Counted from the stretch's first letter, positions 51,688-61,703 are shown. The stretch: 64,000 nucleotides of DNA from JALZKA01 sp963715405 (GCA_963715405.1 OY970239.1:372001-436000), one strand, 5' to 3'. The notes: generated by a model from the letters alone, not told the origin. Made by a program: numbers and translations.

Positions 51688-51706
51688 TGATGAGACGCAC
51701 CGGAGC

Positions 51707-52048
51707 ATGAGCGCCACGGATCTCACCTGGGATCAGTTCACCGCGGTCGACATGCGGGTCGGTCGCGTGGTCGAGGTCACGGACTTCCCGGAGGCGCGCC
51801 GGCCGGCGTGGAAGCTCCGGATCGACTTCGGCGATGAGATCGGCGAGCGCCGCTCGTCGGCTCAGATCAAGAACTACGAACGCTCGGAACTCGAGGGCCG
51901 CCAGGTCGTGGCCGTCGTCAACTTCCCTCCGAAGCAGATCGGCCCGTTCATGTCTGAGTGCCTCGTTCTCGGCGTGGTGAAAGCCGACGGCACGGTGATC
52001 CTGCTCGAGCCGGACCCTGGCGCAGAGCCGGGCGAGCCCATCGCCTGA
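51707..52048 (+). CDS. csaA: CsaA-type tRNA-binding domain protein (export chaperone)
   Basis: 113 residues. WDQFTAVDMRVGRVVEVTDF starts an OB-fold tRNA-binding domain. AWKLRIDFGDEIGERRSSAQ and then VVAVVNFPPKQIGPFMSECL, LVLGVVKADGTVILLEPDPG match CsaA closely, with the usual length of about 110. B. subtilis CsaA acts as a chaperone in protein export. The ATG at 51707 follows CCGGAGC. It may be transcribed from its own promoter since a hairpin separates it from the dehydrogenase. Confidence 0.9.
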   Translation: MSATDLTWDQFTAVDMRVGRVVEVTDFPEARRPAWKLRIDFGDEIGERRSSAQIKNYERSELEGRQVVAVVNFPPKQIGPFMSECLVLGVVKADGTVILLEPDPGAEPGEPIA

Positions 52049-52051
52049 AGC

Positions 52052-52327
52052 TCAGCTCTTCGGCTTGGGGCGCTTGTCGCCCGCCTCGAGCGGGTGGGCG
52101 ATCCGGATGTGGTTTCGCGCGATTGCCATGAACGGGCGCCGCTCGGGTTCATGACCCTGCGCATCGACGCTCGAGATCTCGACGTTCACGAGCGGGATGA
52201 AGTCGAGGTCGCCGCGGTTGAGGAAGTCCGAAAGGCGTGAGCGGTAGCCCTCTTTGGCGAGGGTGAGGTCCCCGACGATCCAGTGGCGGTCGGTCTCGAA
52301 GACTACGCGTTCAACTCGGGTATCCAT
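52052..52327 (-). CDS. Small conserved hypothetical protein (DUF6812-like)
   Basis: 91 residues. VERVVFETDRHWIVGDLTLA, KEGYRSRLSDFLNRGDLDFI and PLVNVEISSVDAQGHEPERR, then RNHIRIAHPLEAGDKRPKPK give the pattern 'T.....I.G.l..p...R.SD.LN....F..l.....' typical of a small beta-fold family often found beside secretion or pilus genes in other bacteria. Function unknown. It converges with csaA, separated by three bases. Confidence 0.65.
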   Translation of the reverse strand: MDTRVERVVFETDRHWIVGDLTLAKEGYRSRLSDFLNRGDLDFIPLVNVEISSVDAQGHEPERRPFMAIARNHIRIAHPLEAGDKRPKPKS

Positions 52328-52412
52328 GCGACTCTTATATCGGGGTTCGGACGGCGGTCCTTGAGCCGGGTTGCCCCTTGAGACGCAGCTTCCATCCGCA
52401 TACGCTTCCTGT

Positions 52413-53531
52413 GTGAAGCGATTCGTGAAGGCAACAGCGTTTGCGGCCGCCCTCCTTGGCACCTTCGCGCCGGGCGCCTTCGCGCAGGGTGGCGACTGCT
52501 TGACCGCCGACCCGCCCGCGCCCGAGCCCGGCCGGATCAACTTCGGCATCACGCCGGGGATCGCGGGCAGCGCCGGAGTCGGACAGGGGACGGCCGTCCC
52601 GGTCAACCGGCGCGCCGAGCGGAAGGCGCTCACACGCCTGGAACCACCCGGCCGCGACCTCGTCCTGAGACTCAATCGGCTCTTCTGGGACGGCGGTGGG
52701 AAGCTCATTCGCAAGTTCGCAAGAAAGGTGGATGGCTACGCCCGCGCGGGGCTCGTGAGCGAGATCCAGGTCCGCTACCACCCGCCCGAGGGCAAGGAGG
52801 GGAACCTCCGCGCCTGGGCCCGCTTCGTGCGCAAGGCCGTTCGCAGGCTCGGCCGAAGGCCGAGCGTCAAGGCGTTTTCGATCACCAACGAGATCAACTT
52901 TCCGGTCTCACCCAATACCTCCGACGGCTCCTACGAGCGAGCGCTCGAGGCGATGGTCCATGGCGTGAGGATTGCCGACGCTCAGCTTCGCCGCCTGGGC
53001 CGGCCCAACGTCGAGCTCGGGTTCTCGGTCGCCTGGCGCTACCTCCCGAATGCCGACGCGATGCTCTGGCAGAACCTCGGCGAGCTCGCGGATGCACGCT
53101 TTCGCAGGGCGCTCGACTACGTCGGAGTCCAGGTCTATCCCGGCCTCGTTTGGCCGCCGGTCATCCGCCCCGGCCGCTCTGCCGGGGACGAGCTCGCCGA
53201 GGCGCTCACGCTCATCCGCGACTGCTACATGCCGAAGGCGGATCTGGGTCCGGAAGTTGACCTCTGGGTCTCCGAGAACGGCTATCCGACCAAGCCCGGC
53301 GTCAACACCGAAGCCGGGCAGGCCGAGCACCTCGTCTCGTCAGTCGAGTCGGCGGCCGCGCACGCAAAGAGCCTCGGCGTCACCGACTATCGCTGGTTCA
53401 ACCTTCGCGACAACGACTCGGACGGGGCGGACCTGTTCTCGCAGGTCGGCCTCCTCCGCGACGACTATTCACCCAAGCCCGCCTTCGCCGAATACCGGCG
53501 TGCGATCACTCGTCTCGGCCGCCCTAGATAG
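52413..53531 (+). CDS. Secreted glycoside hydrolase-like (clan A TIM-barrel) protein
   Basis: 372 residues from GTG 52413. VKATAFAAALLGTFAPGAFA is a signal peptide. KAFSITNEINFPVSPNTSDG has a TNE motif in the place of the acid/base Glu of clan GH-A enzymes, and VDLWVSENGYPTKPGVNTEA an SENG where the nucleophile Glu lies. VGVQVYPGL and DYRWFNLRDNDSDGADLFSQ fit late strands of the barrel. It may cleave a polysaccharide outside the cell, but the family is not certain and the substrate is unknown. Confidence 0.65.
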   Translation: MKRFVKATAFAAALLGTFAPGAFAQGGDCLTADPPAPEPGRINFGITPGIAGSAGVGQGTAVPVNRRAERKALTRLEPPGRDLVLRLNRLFWDGGGKLIRKFARKVDGYARAGLVSEIQVRYHPPEGKEGNLRAWARFVRKAVRRLGRRPSVKAFSITNEINFPVSPNTSDGSYERALEAMVHGVRIADAQLRRLGRPNVELGFSVAWRYLPNADAMLWQNLGELADARFRRALDYVGVQVYPGLVWPPVIRPGRSAGDELAEALTLIRDCYMPKADLGPEVDLWVSENGYPTKPGVNTEAGQAEHLVSSVESAAAHAKSLGVTDYRWFNLRDNDSDGADLFSQVGLLRDDYSPKPAFAEYRRAITRLGRPR

Positions 53532-53534
53532 GGC

Positions 53535-54485
53535 TTACGCCTCGACCCAGGCGTCCCTCATCGCCTTCACGTGGCGAAAGTCGGTGCCGCAGCAACCGCC
53601 GAGCACGCCGAGGTTTGGCAGCGTCCCACGAAGCTCCGCGTATCGGGCCCCGAGGTCGAGCGGGTCGCCGTCATCGAGCTCGGTGGCTTCGTCAAGCTCA
53701 GCATGGCTCATTCGCGAAGCGTTCGCGCGAACTCCCCGGATGCGCTCCCGCTGCGCGCTCGGAAGGCCGGCGACGGTCGAGTCGAAGTGCGTCGGGTGGG
53801 CGCAGTTGACCATGAAGTACACGGGGGCCCCTTTCGTTTCGGACTCGACCTGCTCGATCGCATCCGCAAGGGCTTGGCCGCTGGGAAGCCGCCCGTCTGT
53901 CTCGACCGTGAGCGAGATGGCTGAGGGCATCCCGGCTTCCCGAGCAGCCTGGGCTACCCCGATCGCCTCCTCCGCGTAGGTCATCGTGATCGCGGCGACC
54001 ATGTCGGCCTCGGTGCCCGCGAAGGTCTCGATCTGGCGCGAGTGATACTCCTGCGCGTCCTCAGCCGAGAACATCGTTTGCGGCGAGTAGCCGTCGTCGC
54101 TGGGGCCGACGCAACCCGAGACCACGATTGGCGGTCCATCGCCGGCAGCCGCGCGAATCTCGCCCAGGAGCTCGATCGCCTCGCGGTTCATCCGGTCGAG
54201 CTCGTCGAGGCCGTAGCCGATCTTTTCGGCCCACCGCGGGTTTGCGCGCCAGGTCGGGCTCTCGAGGATGAATCCCATGCCGCTCTCGCGGGCAAGCTCG
54301 ACGTATGGCTCGTAGTAAGCGCGTAGTGCGGCCTTGCCCCCTGCATCTTTCAAGAGGTCGAACGAGGCGAACTCCGGAAGGTCGATGCCGCGGTTGAAGA
54401 TGAGGTCGGTCTCGAGCCCTCCGTCCGTGAGAAAGGTCTCTCCGGAGAGCTGAGGCAGCTCTTCGCGGTATGTGGGTGGGGTCAT
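53535..54485 (-). CDS. Homocysteine S-methyltransferase family protein
   Basis: 316 residues from ATG 54485. ETFLTDGGLETDLIFNRGID is the typical start; ILESPTWRANPRWAEKIGYG follows. PVYFMVNCAHPTHFDSTVAG and NLGVLGGCCGTDFRHVKAMR carry the three zinc cysteines (NC, GGCC) that bind homocysteine's thiol. It would transfer a methyl group, for example from S-methylmethionine, to homocysteine, or act on related thiols. The gene ends 3 bases after the stop of the glycosidase-like gene on the other strand. Confidence 0.9.
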   Translation of the reverse strand: MTPPTYREELPQLSGETFLTDGGLETDLIFNRGIDLPEFASFDLLKDAGGKAALRAYYEPYVELARESGMGFILESPTWRANPRWAEKIGYGLDELDRMNREAIELLGEIRAAAGDGPPIVVSGCVGPSDDGYSPQTMFSAEDAQEYHSRQIETFAGTEADMVAAITMTYAEEAIGVAQAAREAGMPSAISLTVETDGRLPSGQALADAIEQVESETKGAPVYFMVNCAHPTHFDSTVAGLPSAQRERIRGVRANASRMSHAELDEATELDDGDPLDLGARYAELRGTLPNLGVLGGCCGTDFRHVKAMRDAWVEA

Positions 54486-54522
54486 CTCTGCCTCCGGTCG
54501 CGTGCGGTCCTTGCGAAGCCGA

Positions 54523-55758
54523 TTAAATCGAATTCGCGAGCTCGACCGCGCGCGGAACGAACGCCTCGGTCTCGGCTCCGCTCGGCCAGCTTCCGGGTGC
54601 CTTGCCCTTGAGGTAGACGCAGGCCTCGGTGCCATCGGTCGAGACGCCGAAGCCTCCTGCGCGCGCCAGCTCGAGCGCTTGTGCCGAGAGCTCCTCGCCG
54701 AACCCGGGAATCGTCACATCCTCGGCGTCGAGCCATGCGGATGGCAGCTCGCGTCCGGTGTCGATAACGGCCGCCACGTAGTTCTTCTCCATGTCAACGA
54801 GGCTCGAGAACTTGAGCCAGGCGAGCTCGCCTTGGGTGTCGGTGCCCGGAAGAGTTCCGGCGAGGATGTCGTCCGCCGTACCCGGCATCGGCAGGCGGAT
54901 GTGATTCGCGTGAAACTCGGCGGCGTCCTTGGGCTCCATGCCGTGCTTCTCGCCGAAGTCCGCGACGCTCGTGTCCATTCCTTCGGCGAACTTCGTGATC
55001 ATCCGGATCAGCCTTCCGCCGAGCGGCTGCTTCGCGCGGGCAACGTGCGCCGCGGCCGAGTCGGGGCTCGTTCCGCCCCAGCTCACGTCGGCCTCCTCGA
55101 GCACCTCGTCGCGTATGCGGCTCCCCGCGCGGCCGCCCGCTCCGGCCAAGAGGTCGAGGTGCTCCTCGTCCACCTCGCCGTCAGTGCGGTGCTGACCCCT
55201 GTACTGAGGGCACTCGCAGGTAAAGACGCCGTTGTCGAGGCGAAAGCCGAAGTCGACCGGCGTGGAAGCGGCGAGCCAGTCAATGAAGGACGGGGGGAAG
55301 AGCTGGCGGAGCCAGGCATGGTCCTGTCCCTGGGCGACCTCGACGATGTAACGGCGATCGAGCTCACTCGACTCGAAGCCGCCGACGTCCTCGCGCGGGC
55401 GGCGGTCGTTTGCCCAGTAAAAGATCGCAGGCTCGAGGCCCTCGGTGCGAACGGAGAGCATCGGCAAGTAACCGACCGACTCCGGAATCCGGCAGACCAT
55501 GATCGTGTGTTGCTGGGCGACCTTGATCCCGAAGGTCTTCCCATAGACGGCCTGATGGCGAAGCCGGCCCGGGACGCCGCCGGGAAGCTTTCCCGCCACC
55601 GACCAGCATGCGTGGCGGATCGGCCCATGCTGCTCGCGGGGGAGCGGCATGCCGGGCCAAATGAGCTCGGGGCGAACGACTAGTCCACGTTCGGCTGCGT
55701 ACGCCTCGAGCTTTGCCTCGGTCCGCTCCAGCCCCTCGATCGCCGCGCTTTCGTCCAC
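54523..55758 (-). CDS. Conserved hypothetical protein (411 aa)
   Basis: A complete, well-formed protein that I do not recognise. Features seen are YAAERGLVVRPELIWPGMPL at the start, IRHACWSVAGKLPGGVPGRL, then QHTIMVCRIPESVGYLPMLS with FTCECPQYRGQHRTDGEVDE (two close cysteines), and a helical middle. The end VTIPGFGEELSAQALELARA is soluble. No signal peptide or membrane segment is present. It is transcribed just upstream of the homocysteine methyltransferase (38-base gap), so the two may be one operon. Confidence 0.65.
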   Translation of the reverse strand: MDESAAIEGLERTEAKLEAYAAERGLVVRPELIWPGMPLPREQHGPIRHACWSVAGKLPGGVPGRLRHQAVYGKTFGIKVAQQHTIMVCRIPESVGYLPMLSVRTEGLEPAIFYWANDRRPREDVGGFESSELDRRYIVEVAQGQDHAWLRQLFPPSFIDWLAASTPVDFGFRLDNGVFTCECPQYRGQHRTDGEVDEEHLDLLAGAGGRAGSRIRDEVLEEADVSWGGTSPDSAAAHVARAKQPLGGRLIRMITKFAEGMDTSVADFGEKHGMEPKDAAEFHANHIRLPMPGTADDILAGTLPGTDTQGELAWLKFSSLVDMEKNYVAAVIDTGRELPSAWLDAEDVTIPGFGEELSAQALELARAGGFGVSTDGTEACVYLKGKAPGSWPSGAETEAFVPRAVELANSI

Positions 55759-55781
55759 GGCGCGGAGACTATGCGGTAGTC

Positions 55782-55991
55782 CTAGATCGGGCTGGGGTTG
55801 GGGGTGGGGGGTACAGGCCCTGGCGGCTCCATGGGTGGCTCGACCGGCGGTTCGGGGTCGGGCTCAGGCGGCAGGGGGCTGGTGTCGGGTCCTGGGGTCG
55901 GAGGGGCCGGGTCGGGCGTGCCCGGCCCGCCGGGCCCCGGTGGCACAGGTGTCTCGAGCGTGGGAGCGGGATTTGTTTCCATGCAGACCAC
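55782..55991 (-). CDS. Proline-rich small protein (69 aa), low confidence
   Basis: METNPAPTLETPVPPGPGGP followed by PPTPGPDTSPLPPEPDPEPP and so on: nearly all Pro, Glu, Gly and Asp. The composition, with no hydrophobic core, is that of a flexible spacer or wall-associated tail. The uniform P-x-P pattern suggests selection, but G+C-rich DNA also produces such frames by chance. It lies between the 411-aa gene and the palindrome at 56087. Confidence 0.3.
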   Translation of the reverse strand: MVCMETNPAPTLETPVPPGPGGPGTPDPAPPTPGPDTSPLPPEPDPEPPVEPPMEPPGPVPPTPNPSPI

Positions 55992-56086
55992 CTACCCGGG
56001 ACGCTTCTCTTGACTCATCTTGGCGAGCGAGGTGAAACTCGCGTATCGGGTCGGGCCGGGCGTTGCGGGGCGTTTCGCCAACAGAT

Positions 56087-56122
56087 GAAGGGTTGACGTT
56101 GCTATAGCGACGTCAACCCTTC
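56087..56122. repeat. Family C 36-nt palindromic repeat, copy 2
   Basis: GAAGGGTTGACGTTGC-TATA-GCGACGTCAACCCTTC: 16 pairs with a single G-T type mismatch. It is 19 bases downstream of the stop of the acyltransferase gene (minus strand) and matches copy 1 at 1488 in length and position 3' of a gene. Confidence 0.8.
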
Positions 56123-56141
56123 ACGGAGTGAATCCCGCACC

Positions 56142-57233
56142 TCAGTCGGCGCCGAAGCGCCCTTGCTCGATGTCGGGGCGGGAGATCTTTCCGTCGATCC
56201 AGTCGTCCATCTCCTGCCAGTGCCCGTAGAGCCACTCGGCGCGCTCGTGATCGCCCCTTGGAATCTCGGCCGCCAGGACGCGCCAGAATCTGACGCTGAT
56301 CACAGACCCCACCAGCTGGCCCGCCCAGATGTCGGAGATGTATTGAAAGCCATCAAAGCCGACGTGCCCGCAGAAGACGACATCCGCTTCGGGCGCCTCG
56401 TTGATCAGGGCGAGTGGCCCGCCGAGCCGAGGCGGGAGCAGGTGTCGCAGGCGGTCGGCGAGCGGTGCGACCTCCGGCTGGCGCTCGCGGACGATCTCCT
56501 GCGCGCGCTCGAGCTTGGCCGGCGTGAAGCGTGTCCCCTCGGGATAGATCAGGATCCCCTCGCCCTCGTGGAGGTCGAACGCGAGCGCTCGCAGGCGCTC
56601 GATTTCGCCGGCGGAGTCGGTCGAGCCCCGGCGAACGAAGTTGGTCGGCACCCAGCGCCCCCCGATGTCGATCGTCGGGATCATCTGGAGCTCTCGCTTG
56701 ATCACGTAGCGAAGGCCGAGTCCGTGGGTCCTCGCGACGAGCGTGTCCGGGAGCATGTTGTCGATGATCGAGGCGTGGCGCATCATGATCGTTACCGGAC
56801 CGGGGCCCGCGTCCTCCAGGCCTTCGACCTCGAAGCGAAGCCCGAAGAGCACGCGGATCCCGCCCAGGTGACTGGCGGCCCAGCGAGCGCGCAGGCGATA
56901 GAGAAGGACGCGGCGGCGAAGGGAGTCGAGGCCGAAGGGGCCCCCGGTGACGATCCAGATGCTCAAGAGCACGACGATCGCGCGCATCTCGCCAAAGAGA
57001 AACCACCAGGCAAAGGCCGTGAGCCGGACGCCTACCCACGGTTTCCGGCGCTTGAGCCAGAGCGCGAGATCGACGAGCGCGGCGCCAAGAAGGAGCGCTG
57101 GGAGCAGCGCCGTGACGAGAAGGAAGGCAAGGACTTCAAGCGTGATTCCGCGTACTCTGCGCACGATCCGATCGGCGAGAGGGCCGTCGTCTCGGAACAG
57201 CGGTGACGGCCGTACGTTCGAGATCCGTCTCAT
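56142..57233 (-). CDS. 1-acyl-glycerol-3-phosphate acyltransferase-like (PlsC family) protein
   Basis: 363 residues. Hydrophobic helices open the chain (VLAFLLVTALLPALLLGAAL). IMMRHASIIDNMLPDTLVAR contains the catalytic H-x4-D, and GEGILIYPEGTRFTPAKLER the substrate-binding P-E-G-T-R. It would acylate a lysophospholipid or related lipid at the membrane. The chain is longer than standard PlsC (about 240), with an extra membrane part first and about 100 residues after the catalytic section. Confidence 0.8.
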   Translation of the reverse strand: MRRISNVRPSPLFRDDGPLADRIVRRVRGITLEVLAFLLVTALLPALLLGAALVDLALWLKRRKPWVGVRLTAFAWWFLFGEMRAIVVLLSIWIVTGGPFGLDSLRRRVLLYRLRARWAASHLGGIRVLFGLRFEVEGLEDAGPGPVTIMMRHASIIDNMLPDTLVARTHGLGLRYVIKRELQMIPTIDIGGRWVPTNFVRRGSTDSAGEIERLRALAFDLHEGEGILIYPEGTRFTPAKLERAQEIVRERQPEVAPLADRLRHLLPPRLGGPLALINEAPEADVVFCGHVGFDGFQYISDIWAGQLVGSVISVRFWRVLAAEIPRGDHERAEWLYGHWQEMDDWIDGKISRPDIEQGRFGAD

Positions 57234-57273
57234 CGCTCGACCCTATCCCGAGGCTCTTAGCCATACTTCGGCC

Positions 57274-57720
57274 GTGGCCGAAGAAGAGGAAGAGAAGCTC
57301 GACGTCGCGGAGGCGATCAAGTGCCTCAACGCGGCGCTTCGGCTTCAGTACCGATCGGCGCTTGGATACACGCTCGCCGCCGGCGGGATGTTCGGCTTCG
57401 AGTACCAGGGCTTCTCGTCCGAGCTCGCAGACTTCGGCCGGACCGAGATCGACGACACCCGGAGGCTGATCGAGAAGATCACCACGCTGGAGGGCGAGCC
57501 GACCACCGAGATCGCGCCCCTCAACTGGTCGGACCAGCCAGAGAAGGTCGTCGACTGGCTGATCGACTCCGAGCAGGAGACCATCGAGTCGCTTCAGGCG
57601 GCGATCGAGCCCACCGGCCGCGAAGGGGTCTCCGAGGCCTTGGAGCACCTCCTCGAGCACCTCATCCTGCGCAAGCAGAACCAGGTCGACTTCCTCATCC
57701 GCGCGCGCCGCAGGCCGTAG
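57274..57720 (+). CDS. Ferritin-like domain (bacterioferritin/Dps-type) protein
   Basis: 148 residues from GTG 57274. AEAIKCLNAALRLQYRSALG, LADFGRTEIDDTRRLIEKIT and ALEHLLEHLILRKQNQVDFL are the helices of a four-helix ferritin-like bundle. The Glu and His ligand pattern is incomplete: Q in LQYRSA stands where Glu or Asp is usual and EHLLEH lies in the last helix. Iron storage or another metal role is therefore possible but not certain. It is divergent from the acyltransferase gene by 40 bases. Confidence 0.65.
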   Translation: MAEEEEEKLDVAEAIKCLNAALRLQYRSALGYTLAAGGMFGFEYQGFSSELADFGRTEIDDTRRLIEKITTLEGEPTTEIAPLNWSDQPEKVVDWLIDSEQETIESLQAAIEPTGREGVSEALEHLLEHLILRKQNQVDFLIRARRRP

Positions 57721-57777
57721 CGCCGCCGCGCGGGTCTATAGGCTGGCCGCTCCGTCAAGCTCAAGTAGGGAGGCAAA

Positions 57778-58269
57778 GTGTCGCTTAGGTCTGTTCCACG
57801 GAGTAATCGCAAGCTCGCAACCATCGCAATTGCCGGCGCGCTGGCGTTCGGCGTCGCCGCGTGTGGCGACGACGAGGAGGAGGGCTCGGAAAGCAGCGAG
57901 ACCACCGAGGAGACCGCGAGCGCCGAGGAGGTAACGGTCGAGGCGACGGAGTACGACTTCGAGCTTTCCGCTACGCCCACCACGGAAACCACCTCCGTCA
58001 CCTTCGACAACCAGGGCAAGGAGTTCCACTTCATGGTCTTTGCGCTTCTGAGTGAAGGCGTGACGCTCGAAGAGGCGGTTGCCGCCGAGGGCGAGAAGGG
58101 GACGGCGACGATGATCGCCGAGGCCGAGGCCGCCCCAGGCAAGTCCGTCACCGTCGAGGTGGAAGAGCCGATCGAGCCCGGTGGTCCCTACGTGATGCTC
58201 TGCCCGATCGAGGGCAAGGAAGGCGCTCACTACGAGCTGGGCCAGCTCGAGGAGTTCGACATCGAGTAA
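57778..58269 (+). CDS. Cupredoxin-like lipoprotein
   Basis: 163 residues from GTG 57778. KLATIAIAGALAFGVAACGD is a lipoprotein signal with lipobox. After an acidic linker, VEATEYDFELSATPTTETTS and VTFDNQGKEFHFMVFALLSE give the Greek-key start of a cupredoxin. GGPYVMLCPIEGKEGAHYEL contains the Cys-His late loop of blue copper sites. The ligands H (in FHF), C and H are present and a Met is not obvious, so copper binding is likely but untested. It would act as an electron carrier or copper chaperone outside the membrane. Confidence 0.6.
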   Translation: MSLRSVPRSNRKLATIAIAGALAFGVAACGDDEEEGSESSETTEETASAEEVTVEATEYDFELSATPTTETTSVTFDNQGKEFHFMVFALLSEGVTLEEAVAAEGEKGTATMIAEAEAAPGKSVTVEVEEPIEPGGPYVMLCPIEGKEGAHYELGQLEEFDIE

Positions 58270-58281
58270 CTGATGTGCCGT

Positions 58282-58307
58282 GCGCCGGCTCCGCGAGGGG
58301 CCGGCGC
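58282..58307. terminator. GC-rich hairpin between convergent genes
   Basis: GCGCCGGC at 58282 and GCCGGCGC at 58300 pair over 8 bp with a 10-base loop. It lies between the ends of the cupredoxin-like gene and ettA. No T-run is present on either side, so it is a weak or Rho-assisted stop at best. Confidence 0.5.
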
Positions 58308-58315
58308 GGCGGCGC

Positions 58316-59971
<1,656 letters not shown>

Positions 59972-60012
59972 GGCGCGGCTGAGAGTAGAGGGGGGACTAG
60001 GATGGGCGCTCG

Positions 60013-60498
60013 ATGGACGGCAGGGTGAAGACGCTCCTCGGCGCGCTGGCGATTTTCGCGGTGATCATCGCCGCGGTTCTGATTGGCCAAGGCGGGGGAG
60101 ACGACGATGGCTCAGAGACGGCCGATGACGGCGGCAAGCCGACGGTCGAAGTGCCCGAGGGCGATCCGCCCGAAGAGCTCGTCGTCGAGGATCTCGAGGA
60201 GGGCGAGGGCGCCGAGGCCCAGGCTGGGGATGAGCTCACGCTCGACTACGTCGGAGTCCTCTATGAGACCGGCGAGGAGTTCGACTCCTCTTACGACGCG
60301 GGCATGCCGCTCCCGGTGGTGCTCGGCGAGGGTGGAGTGATTCCGGGATTCGACCAGGGCCTCGAAGGCATGAAGGAGGGCGGGCGACGCCAGATCATCA
60401 TCCCGCCCGACCTCGGCTACGGCAAGCAGGGCCAGCCGCCGGACATTCCGCCGGACTCCACGCTCATCTTCGTGATCGACCTGATCTCGATCAACTAG
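60013..60498 (+). CDS. FKBP-type peptidyl-prolyl cis-trans isomerase, membrane-anchored
   Basis: 161 residues. TLLGALAIFAVIIAAVLIGQ is an N-terminal anchor or signal; then comes an acidic linker. AGDELTLDYVGVLYETGEEF, PLPVVLGEGGVIPGFDQGLE, GMKEGGRRQIIIPPDLGYGK, DIPPDSTLIFVIDLISIN is a complete single FKBP domain with the usual active-site aromatic and Ile/Val residues. It should catalyse proline isomerisation during folding of exported proteins. It diverges from ettA with 41 bases between starts. Confidence 0.9.
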   Translation: MDGRVKTLLGALAIFAVIIAAVLIGQGGGDDDGSETADDGGKPTVEVPEGDPPEELVVEDLEEGEGAEAQAGDELTLDYVGVLYETGEEFDSSYDAGMPLPVVLGEGGVIPGFDQGLEGMKEGGRRQIIIPPDLGYGKQGQPPDIPPDSTLIFVIDLISIN

Positions 60499-60538
60499 CC
60501 GTTCTGAGGCGAGCCCCGAAAGGGGAAGCGAGCCCTAG

Positions 60539-60919
60539 CTACCCGTTGATGGAGAAGATGTTCCCGTCGGGGTCCTTGAAGAAGGCGACCTTGAAGCCGC
60601 CCGTGTCCATGATGCCTTCGTCGTCGGTCTTCAAGTCACCCTGTTCGTAGCGCTCAAACGTGACGCCGCGTTGCTTCAGCATCTCGTGCATCGCGCCGAA
60701 GTCGCCGACCTCAAAGCCGGCGAGGGTCGCCTTGTTCGTTCCGGCGAACTCAGAGACATAGACGAAAAGGCCGGTCCCGCCGCCGCAGGGATATGAGGCC
60801 ATCTCGTCCTCCATCTCCTCCTCGGCTTCGAGTCCCAGGGTTCCCTCGTAGAACTCCTTCGCGCGCGCCAGGTCCGATACCGGCACTGCGGTTCCGACCT
60901 TGCAGTCCTTGAGACTCAT
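60539..60919 (-). CDS. VOC family (glyoxalase/bleomycin-resistance-like) protein
   Basis: 126 residues. VGTAVPVSDLARAKEFYEGT and LGLEAEEEMEDEMASYPCGG make the first half of a glyoxalase fold; KVAFFKDPDGNIFSING ends it with the usual metal Glu replaced (N-I-F instead of an E near the end). The missing ligand suggests it is not a metal enzyme. It may be a binding protein. It is divergent from the HxlR regulator (103 bases) and could be one of its targets. Confidence 0.85.
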   Translation of the reverse strand: MSLKDCKVGTAVPVSDLARAKEFYEGTLGLEAEEEMEDEMASYPCGGGTGLFVYVSEFAGTNKATLAGFEVGDFGAMHEMLKQRGVTFERYEQGDLKTDDEGIMDTGGFKVAFFKDPDGNIFSING

Positions 60920-60965
60920 TTCGTCCTCCGTTCAGTGGCTTGCAGGAAGAGTCATATCACACTGA

Positions 60966-61013
60966 TCCTAAAAACGAACTTCCGTTGACAACTTTAGGAC
61001 TGTGAGGTATCAT
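60966..61013 (+). promoter_or_regulatory. Sigma-70-type promoter with flanking inverted repeat before hxlR-like gene
   Basis: TTGACA at 60985-60990 and TATCAT at 61008-61013 are spaced by 17 bases, an almost ideal vegetative promoter. An inverted repeat TCCTAAA (60966-60972) / TTTAGGA (60993-60999) brackets the -35 box, an obvious place for a regulator to bind. HxlR-family proteins often control the divergent gene and themselves. Confidence 0.65.
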
Positions 61014-61022
61014 GATCGTGAA

Positions 61023-61703
61023 ATGGCCACGAAGAAACGCACCTACAAGGATCTCTGCGGGCTCTCTCATGCGCTCGAGCTGGTCGGCGAGCGCTGGGCC
61101 ATCCTGATTCTGCGCGAGCTCACCTACGGGCCGAAGCGCTTCACCGACATCCGCGCGGGGCTTCCCGGCGCCAGCCCGAACGTCCTCTCCCAGCGCCTTC
61201 GCGAGCTCGAGGCGCACGGGATCGTCGCCAGGCGCACCCTCGCGCCGCCTGCAGCGTCGAAGGTCTATGAGCTCACCGAATGGGGCCGCGAACTCGAACC
61301 CACGCTCCGCACGCTTGGTGCCTGGGCGGCGCGCTCGCCCTACTTCCCCGACACTGGCCACTTCAGCCCCAGCTCGCTGGCGATGAATCTCGAGACGATG
61401 TTCCTGGCGGACGAGGCGGCGGGAGTCGATCTGACGATCGGCCTGCGGCTTGGGGATGAGTCGTTTTCCCTGCGGATCGCCGGCGGCTCGCTCGAGCTCG
61501 AGCGCGGCGAGCCCTCCGAGGCGGACGCCGTGATCGAGACCGACCCGATGACCTTCATCGGCGTGCTCTATCACGGCGCCGAGCTGGCCGCCGCCGAGAA
61601 AGCCGGCGCGCTTCAGATCGAAGGGGATCGCGACGCGATTCTCGCCCTGCCCCCGCTCTTCGAGCTGCCCGAGCCGGTGGAGCTGGAAGAGGCACCCGCA
61701 TGA
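61023..61703 (+). CDS. HxlR-family transcriptional regulator with C-terminal SCP2-like domain
   Basis: 226 residues from ATG 61023. CGLSHALELVGERWAILILR, ELTYGPKRFTDIRAGLPGAS, NVLSQRLRELEAHGIVARRT is the winged helix-turn-helix of HxlR proteins. The C-terminal half (FSLRIAGGSLELERGEPSEA, DAVIETDPMTFIGVLYHGAE, LQIEGDRDAILALPPLFELP) is an SCP2/alkyl sulfatase C-terminal-like lipid-binding fold. This pairing points to a regulator that senses a hydrophobic ligand. The stop overlaps the start of the ABC ATPase gene, so regulator and exporter are coexpressed. Confidence 0.8.
   Translation: MATKKRTYKDLCGLSHALELVGERWAILILRELTYGPKRFTDIRAGLPGASPNVLSQRLRELEAHGIVARRTLAPPAASKVYELTEWGRELEPTLRTLGAWAARSPYFPDTGHFSPSSLAMNLETMFLADEAAGVDLTIGLRLGDESFSLRIAGGSLELERGEPSEADAVIETDPMTFIGVLYHGAELAAAEKAGALQIEGDRDAILALPPLFELPEPVELEEAPA

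Noticed and set aside
60499..60538. CCCCGAAAGGGG stem between the FKBP and VOC genes
   Set aside because: Only a 4-bp stem with a GAAA loop, too weak to call a terminator.
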